A stretch of DNA of 10,239 nucleotides, taken from assembly GCA_964534995.1 (NCBI GenBank), contig CAZHSC010000106.1:1-10239 (forward strand), written 5' to 3'. A model generated the notes under the pieces. The model did not search any database and was not told the origin of the DNA. It saw only the letters and a program-made list of their open reading frames with translations. The stretch is from JAJTFW01 sp964534995 (GTDB lineage Bacteria; Bacteroidota; Bacteroidia; AKYH767-A; OLB10). A program made the position numbers and the translations under genes. Positions 6,277-10,239 of the stretch are shown piece by piece; position 1 is the first letter of the stretch, and every line of letters begins with the position of its first letter.

Positions 6277-6679
6277 GGCCGGTTTTATTTTCTCCGCACC
6301 CGCTGCGGGACCGTTGCGCTCGCTGCGTTTAAAGAAAACTAAACCTGTGTCCTCTGCGTCTCCTCCGTGCCCTCTGTGGTTTCCCAATTCCCCATGGTAA
6401 AATTTTAAAATATTATTACCTCTATAATTTCTCTCCTTTCGAATAGAATTTTCTGCTTCGTCTCCTGATGGGGCCTTCTGCCCCATACCCCGACTCACTT
6501 TTTCTCTTGATAGAAAAAGTAAGCAAAAAGATCAAGGCCTGCACCACCTCCTTTTCGCTTCCAGCGAAATATATCCTGTTTGCTCCGGGCGGGGCTCAGG
6601 GTGATCTCCTCAAATACTTTCGGAGCTTCCCTTCGCCTGATCCACCCTCCGCTGCACAGTATATACCGGAGGTGCTGAG
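6277..6679. repeat. Tandem repeat unit 1 (403 bp)
   Basis: Begins GGCCGGTTTTATTTTC and ends at GTGCTGAGG. Its core 6301-6490 matches 6724-6913 with only about two substitutions. It includes the purine/pyrimidine-biased stretch at about 6347-6380, built from degenerate 12-base steps (CTCTGCGTCTCC, TCCGTGCCCTCT). I recognise this as a common type of intergenic repeat in environmental Bacteroidota, from memory and not from a search. It carries a small hairpin at 6497-6520 where unit 2 has a different one. Confidence 0.9.
6497..6520. repeat. Hairpin module A in repeat unit 1
   Basis: Perfect 9-bp inverted repeat ACTTTTTCT/AGAAAAAGT around a 6-base loop (CTTGAT). It is followed by AAGCAAAAAGATCAAGG, which is shared with unit 2. 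The equivalent position in unit 2 holds an unrelated longer hairpin. Confidence 0.75.
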
Positions 6680-6700
6680 GGCCGGTTTTATTTTCTCCGC

Positions 6701-6720
6701 GCCTGCCTGCCGGCAGGTAA
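6701..6720. repeat. 20-bp palindromic insertion in repeat unit 2
   Basis: Exactly 20 bases are present in unit 2 and absent between 6297 and 6298 of unit 1. They contain the perfect 12-base palindrome CCTGCCGGCAGG. This looks like a miniature palindromic element of the kind scattered through Bacteroidota intergenic DNA. Confidence 0.75.
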
Positions 6721-6923
6721 ACCCGCTGCGGGACCGTTGCGCTCGCTGCGTTTAAAGAAAACTAAACCTGTGTCCTCTGCGTCTCCTCCGTGCCCTCTGT
6801 GGTTTCCCAATTCCCCATGGTAAAATTTTAAAATATTATTACCTCTATAATTTCTCTCCTTTCGAATAGAATTTTCTGCTTCGTTTCCTGATGGGGCCTT
6901 CTGCCCCATGCCCCGACTCAATT

Positions 6924-6959
6924 TTCCACCGAAGCGTACTTCGTTCTGCTTCGGTGGAA
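6924..6959. repeat. Hairpin module B in repeat unit 2
   Basis: Perfect 12-bp inverted repeat TTCCACCGAAGC/GCTTCGGTGGAA with a 12-base loop that itself repeats the CTTCG motif. It occupies the position of hairpin A (6497-6520) in unit 1, with identical sequence resuming directly after it. Confidence 0.85.
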
Positions 6960-7080
6960 GCAAAAAGATCAAGGCCTGCACCACCTCCTTTTCGCTTCCA
7001 GCGAAATATTTCCTGTTTGCTCCGGGCGGGGCTCAGGGTGATCTCCTCAAATCCTTTCGGAGCTTCCCTTCGACTGTTCC

Positions 7081-7128
7081 GCCCTCAGCATCAGGGAATA
7101 AACCGGATGTGCTGAGGGCCGGTTTATT
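7081..7128. repeat. Two overlapping alternative stem-loops at the end of unit 2
   Basis: Stem 1 pairs GCCCTCAGCA (7081-7090) with TGCTGAGGGC (7110-7119). Stem 2 pairs AATAAACCGG (7097-7106) with CCGGTTTATT (7119-7128). Both are perfect 10-bp stems. They share base 7119 and interlock, because the right arm of stem 1 is the loop of stem 2, so the two are alternatives or form a pseudoknot. One might act as a transcription end for either strand, although no long T run follows. Confidence 0.65.
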
Positions 7129-7217
7129 TCTGTATATGCATTTTCTCAGCAATATACTTAGCACTCCCTCTTTTTTTATCTCTGTTAAATCTTTTGATCG
7201 AATAGGGTAGCATTGGC

Positions 7218-8708
7218 CTACCTCAATAATACCATCTTACCTGTTGCACGCTCAAACCCACTTCTAATAACACAGGTATACACGCCATTACTCAGCTCCG
7301 GCAAGTGAACATACTGCAAGGTACTCCAGGGGGGTAAATGCATTTTATACACCAACTGCCCTGTTATATCATATACTTCAAACACCCCCGGCTGGTTTTG
7401 CGGGAGCAAATACACTAATTTTATATTACCATCATAAGTTGGGTTTGGCGATATCCCAAACCTGAAATCATGACCTTGTTCATGTAACCCAACGCCAAGG
7501 CTATCACAAACACTACCCACCACCGGGCCGAGGTTATAGTTGGGGTGATTTGGTACGGCACGTAATTGAGCATAGCCAAGATTTATGGCATGCTGTTGCA
7601 CATCGCAGGCTATTCCGGCGCTGTCGGGATAATTCATCTCATGCAGATGTTGTACGCCACTACCGCTGGTAATATATATTTTTCCATTAGCCGCTAAATA
7701 CATGTTCCAAAAACTCGTAGCACAGCAGGTTTGACCGGGAGGTGAAACAAAGCCGTCGTAGCTTGCCACAGTATCAACGGTAAGGCTGTCGGTGTCAATT
7801 TGAAAAATATTGCTGCTGCTGCAAGCGTAAAGTAGTTTGCTCGTGCCACTTTGGCAAAGCCCCCAGATAATTTGTCCATTGGTTACTTGAATTACATTAG
7901 TATTGGAAAACTGGCCGGAGCATCTGTCAAAATCAGCAATAATAACATAATTATTAACAGTTGCCGAATCATAAATTGAATAATAATATTTGTCTCCATC
8001 ATTTGAGAAAATTGGCTGTACTGTATTGTACCAGGAACGTGGAGTGTTTAATTTTTGTATTGAAGTACTCTGAATCCCTTGTGGGGTAAAAAGTAATACA
8101 AAAACAGTATCAGTATTTTGTTTACTCATCACAATCCACCAATCGCGCCCATTAGCATGCTTACATGTACCAATACCCCAATTCAAAGTATCTGACAATG
8201 CAATATTATTTTTCTGAGAAACACCACCCAATCCATTGTCAATTTGCATATCTATCTTTGAGAAATACAATTCTCCCGCAGGAAAAGAATAGCCATTATA
8301 AGTGGCTGTATGATGAAACAGAAAATAATACCTGGCATTCTCTGTGAAATTTAAAATAACATTATTGCCGGACATCGGCAAGCCATAGGGCCAGCTGCTT
8401 GTTATCCCGTTTGGGTTTAATCCTGTCCCATTCAACATCGTATCATTAGTCGCATTGGCGATCCAGATGCCGTTACTGCTCATCAGGAAATTTCCCTGTG
8501 CATCGCAAATGGTGGCTTCGGTACCTTTAAATGACATCTTTCTAAATTCCGGAATGTGTGTATATGAAGTAGAATCAAATATCATTCTCCCTTTAGGATT
8601 ATTCAAGAAATTATAGCTACCCAATAGCCAATGGTGATTATAGAAACCCTGTGAAATGGTTTGTGCCGATGTTAAAGCCAAAAGGAATATTATAACCAGC
8701 TTTTTCAT
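7218..8708 (-). CDS. Secreted beta-propeller-like protein with T9SS type A sorting domain
   Basis: A 496-residue secreted protein. Residues 1-20 form a signal peptide (MKKLVIIFLLALTSAQTISQ). Residues 25-400 are rich in aromatic beta-strands. Segments such as PIFSNDGDKYYYS and YLAANGKIYITSGSG followed by GIACDV resemble repeated blades of Bacteroidota surface proteins that occur with gliding/T9SS cargo. The last 82 residues (415-496) are a type A C-terminal sorting domain: FGISPNPTYDGN, FEVYDITGQLVY, LSNGVYTCVI and the basic end GKMVLLR. The Por/T9SS machinery should therefore carry it across the outer membrane and anchor or release it. Two adjacent cysteines (TCCATSF) and several others may form disulphides. 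Its ATG overlaps the stop of the upstream cargo gene (ATGA), so the two are co-translated. The exact ligand or activity is not recognisable. Confidence 0.85.
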   Translation of the reverse strand: MKKLVIIFLLALTSAQTISQGFYNHHWLLGSYNFLNNPKGRMIFDSTSYTHIPEFRKMSFKGTEATICDAQGNFLMSSNGIWIANATNDTMLNGTGLNPNGITSSWPYGLPMSGNNVILNFTENARYYFLFHHTATYNGYSFPAGELYFSKIDMQIDNGLGGVSQKNNIALSDTLNWGIGTCKHANGRDWWIVMSKQNTDTVFVLLFTPQGIQSTSIQKLNTPRSWYNTVQPIFSNDGDKYYYSIYDSATVNNYVIIADFDRCSGQFSNTNVIQVTNGQIIWGLCQSGTSKLLYACSSSNIFQIDTDSLTVDTVASYDGFVSPPGQTCCATSFWNMYLAANGKIYITSGSGVQHLHEMNYPDSAGIACDVQQHAINLGYAQLRAVPNHPNYNLGPVVGSVCDSLGVGLHEQGHDFRFGISPNPTYDGNIKLVYLLPQNQPGVFEVYDITGQLVYKMHLPPWSTLQYVHLPELSNGVYTCVIRSGFERATGKMVLLR

Positions 8709-10239
8709 TTTATGATAATCATTTTTCCGGTTAAATGTCTTCCCGTTTCATCACTTAATTTCAAGAAATACAAGCCATCTTTCAAAGTGGATAATTGTAA
8801 CTGATAAGTGTTCGTTAGGCAGGCAATACTTTTGTTTAAGACGTTTCGGCCAAAAACATCGCATATTTCAAGAATAAACTGATTACCGATTAATCCTGAA
8901 AAAACCAGTTGTAAATTGCCATTTGAAGGATTAGGGATTATCCTTAGTTCTTTTGGATTTTTCCCACTATAGCTATGTTGTACTTTATATATTCCGAGTG
9001 CTTCGCAAACATCGTCATCATTGTATTCAATCGTGTCATTGATTGAACGAATTAATGCTCTTGCCTGATACACCGAAGGACCTCCGGAGAAGGGACATTG
9101 GACTGCCACTTGCAATACCTGCTCGTATTCACTCATCAGTACAGCTAATCCTTGTGTTCTGAATCGCAAGGATACATCATTCATGTATTTTTCGTTTGCA
9201 TCGGGTATCTGAGTCGGTTGCACATCATTGTTTTTTGAAAGGGCTGAAATACTTCTGGCGTTTTCACCGGCTTTTAACTGCGCTCCCAATGAATTAATTC
9301 CTGTCCGCTGCGCAATTAAAAGATTAATACTGTTTTCTTTTTGCTGCTTCAGTATGCTTGTCGGATTTACCCTAAGCATGCTATCAATATACCGGATGCT
9401 GTCTCCGTAAAATTTGATTAAATTTTGAGAAGTGGAGAGGCTTGAAGAAAGAGATTCCTCGTTGCTGGAAACACTCTTCATTTCCTTTTCAACTTCATAC
9501 AGTTTACCAACCGACTCGTTTTCTTTTCCATCAACAAAAACTTCAAACAGGATATCCGAATTTATCAGAGTACTATCCTCTTTTAATTCCTGATATAAAA
9601 ACTGCTGGGCGATAATTTTAGATTCAGGAATAAAAACCGTGGACACTGCATTGTCAACCGCTACCATTTGCCGATATTCTTCCCCACCATTACCTGGTAT
9701 GAAATCCGGGCAAGTAAAAGAGGAATCACAGCTGAATGAAGAGTCTAATGGAGATAAATCAAACCACTGCTGATCATTTACATAAAAGGGTGCATCACCA
9801 ACACTATCCGGAATGATGGGATTATGGCTGGGCTCAAACTGGTTGGTGGTGAAAAGGGAGTTCGTTAAAGTTTGAATTGACGCATCATTCAAATTTACTG
9901 CCCCGTACCCACTACTATACCTCGCCGAATCCACCCATATATTGCCATGCCAGGGCGGTGTTTGTCCTGAGGGCTGCTGGCCGATGTTGGCTTCGCTGTT
10001 TAAATACAGTCCTGCATAACTTCCACCCATGAAATTACCTCTGAAAGTGGTAGCCACACAGGCAGCTCCGCCAAAGTAAAAGCCATAGCCAACCGTATCA
10101 GCCACATTACATTGAATGGTATTACGGGGGGATTGTGAAAAAAGGTATCCTTTGCATTTCACATCCGCATCGATGTATCCAAACACCTGATTGCAGCTCA
10201 CCACGCAGGAGTCAGAGGCATTGAGCTGAACACCTACAT
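8705..10239 (-). CDS. Large T9SS cargo adhesin, C-terminal 510 residues (5' partial)
   Basis: The frame is open to the right edge, with no start in view. A GTG at 10202-10204 is internal and should not be taken as the start. Within the visible 510 residues: 1-110 carry strand-turn repeats rich in G, N and Y (YGFYFGGAACVATTFRGNF, SYAGLYLNSEANIG), like a right-handed beta-helix. Next is a linker with clustered cysteines near 170-176, then a charged, helix-rich part (about 205-370) with coiled-coil character. A CPFSGGPSVYQARALI motif follows near 381-396. The C-terminus is a type A sorting domain (LRIIPNPSNGN, LEICDVFGRNVL, LKDGLYFLKLSD, GKMIIIK). The order helix, coil, GGxxVYxAR, sorting domain occurs in large Bacteroidota surface proteins; I know no biochemical role. 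It is joined to the next gene by a 4-base ATGA overlap. Confidence 0.83.
   Translation of the reverse strand, partial: VGVQLNASDSCVVSCNQVFGYIDADVKCKGYLFSQSPRNTIQCNVADTVGYGFYFGGAACVATTFRGNFMGGSYAGLYLNSEANIGQQPSGQTPPWHGNIWVDSARYSSGYGAVNLNDASIQTLTNSLFTTNQFEPSHNPIIPDSVGDAPFYVNDQQWFDLSPLDSSFSCDSSFTCPDFIPGNGGEEYRQMVAVDNAVSTVFIPESKIIAQQFLYQELKEDSTLINSDILFEVFVDGKENESVGKLYEVEKEMKSVSSNEESLSSSLSTSQNLIKFYGDSIRYIDSMLRVNPTSILKQQKENSINLLIAQRTGINSLGAQLKAGENARSISALSKNNDVQPTQIPDANEKYMNDVSLRFRTQGLAVLMSEYEQVLQVAVQCPFSGGPSVYQARALIRSINDTIEYNDDDVCEALGIYKVQHSYSGKNPKELRIIPNPSNGNLQLVFSGLIGNQFILEICDVFGRNVLNKSIACLTNTYQLQLSTLKDGLYFLKLSDETGRHLTGKMIIIK

Larger units (their letters stand above)
6680..7116. repeat. Tandem repeat unit 2 (437 bp)
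   Basis: Second copy of the 6277-6679 unit. The copy offset is 403 bp at the start, rises to 423 after a 20-bp insertion (6701-6720), and to 437 after a replaced hairpin (6924-6959). The shared parts are nearly identical, while the terminal 50 bases are diverged though equal in length. The unit is followed at 7117 by the first 14 bases of a third unit. Confidence 0.9.
6212..7217. other. Gene-free region dominated by a tandem intergenic repeat
   Basis: About 1 kb lies between the L,D-transpeptidase gene and the T9SS cargo operon. It begins with a terminator (6216-6237), then holds two tandem copies of a hairpin-rich repeat (6277-6679 and 6680-7116), the first 14 bases of a third (7117-7130), and an A+T-rich tail (7131-7217) with no visible feature. 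Open frames here of up to 126 codons come from the repeat and look non-coding. Confidence 0.8.

Noticed and set aside
6118..6498. Minus-strand 126-codon frame (and its relative at 6688-6984) as protein genes
   Set aside because: Both are translations of the tandem repeat, low in complexity, with the first running into the L,D-transpeptidase gene antisense. The shared peptide reflects the DNA repeat and not protein conservation.
6277..7116. CRISPR array
   Set aside because: Only two long units of about 400 bp, no short regularly spaced repeats and no cas genes.
7194..7225. Terminator for the minus-strand cargo operon around the stop at 7218
   Set aside because: A GGTAG/CTACC pairing spans the stop codon, but no T run follows on the minus strand, so it is too weak to call.

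Overview
The window looks like a contig piece from an uncultured member of the Bacteroidota (Chitinophagales/Saprospirales-like). Supporting signs are two C-terminal type IX secretion (T9SS, type A) sorting domains, Bacteroidota-style -7 boxes (TAnnTTTG) instead of Shine-Dalgarno-led starts, an L,D-transpeptidase of the YkuD_2 type, and hairpin-rich intergenic repeats of a kind common in this phylum. The placement is inferred from gene content only.

Layout. (1) 1-~680, minus: the N-terminal part of a secreted surface protein, running off the left edge. Its start is obscured by a 15-base poly-C tract (poly-G on +). (2) ~656-900: a poor-quality zone with a 10-N gap (732-741) whose two flanks carry near-identical sequence, probably an unmerged contig overlap. 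(3) 970-5231, minus: a compact five-gene operon read in the order dltC-dltD-dltX-dltB-dltA. (4) 5232-5563: a divergent intergenic region with candidate promoters for both directions. (5) 5564-6211, plus: a secreted L,D-transpeptidase-like protein with a terminator behind it. (6) 6212-7217: about 1 kb without a gene, mostly two tandem copies (403 and 437 bp) of an intergenic repeat whose hairpin modules differ between copies. (7) 7218-10239, minus: two T9SS cargo genes joined by an ATGA overlap; the upstream one runs off the right edge.

The centrepiece is the Dlt-like system. In Gram-positive bacteria DltA activates D-alanine and loads carrier protein DltC, the MBOAT protein DltB moves the acyl group across the membrane, the microprotein DltX carries it on a C-terminal tyrosine (FxYxxF), and DltD hands it to teichoic acid. 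All five parts are present here, including a 50-aa DltX-like protein at 3650-3802 that is easily missed. The bacterium appears to be Gram-negative and should lack teichoic acids, so the acceptor is unknown. DltB has Asn where the family has its invariant WHG histidine, and DltA has Met where D-alanine-specific DltA has Cys, so the pathway may be a variant with altered substrate or mechanism. The divergent L,D-transpeptidase is consistent with an envelope-modification locus.
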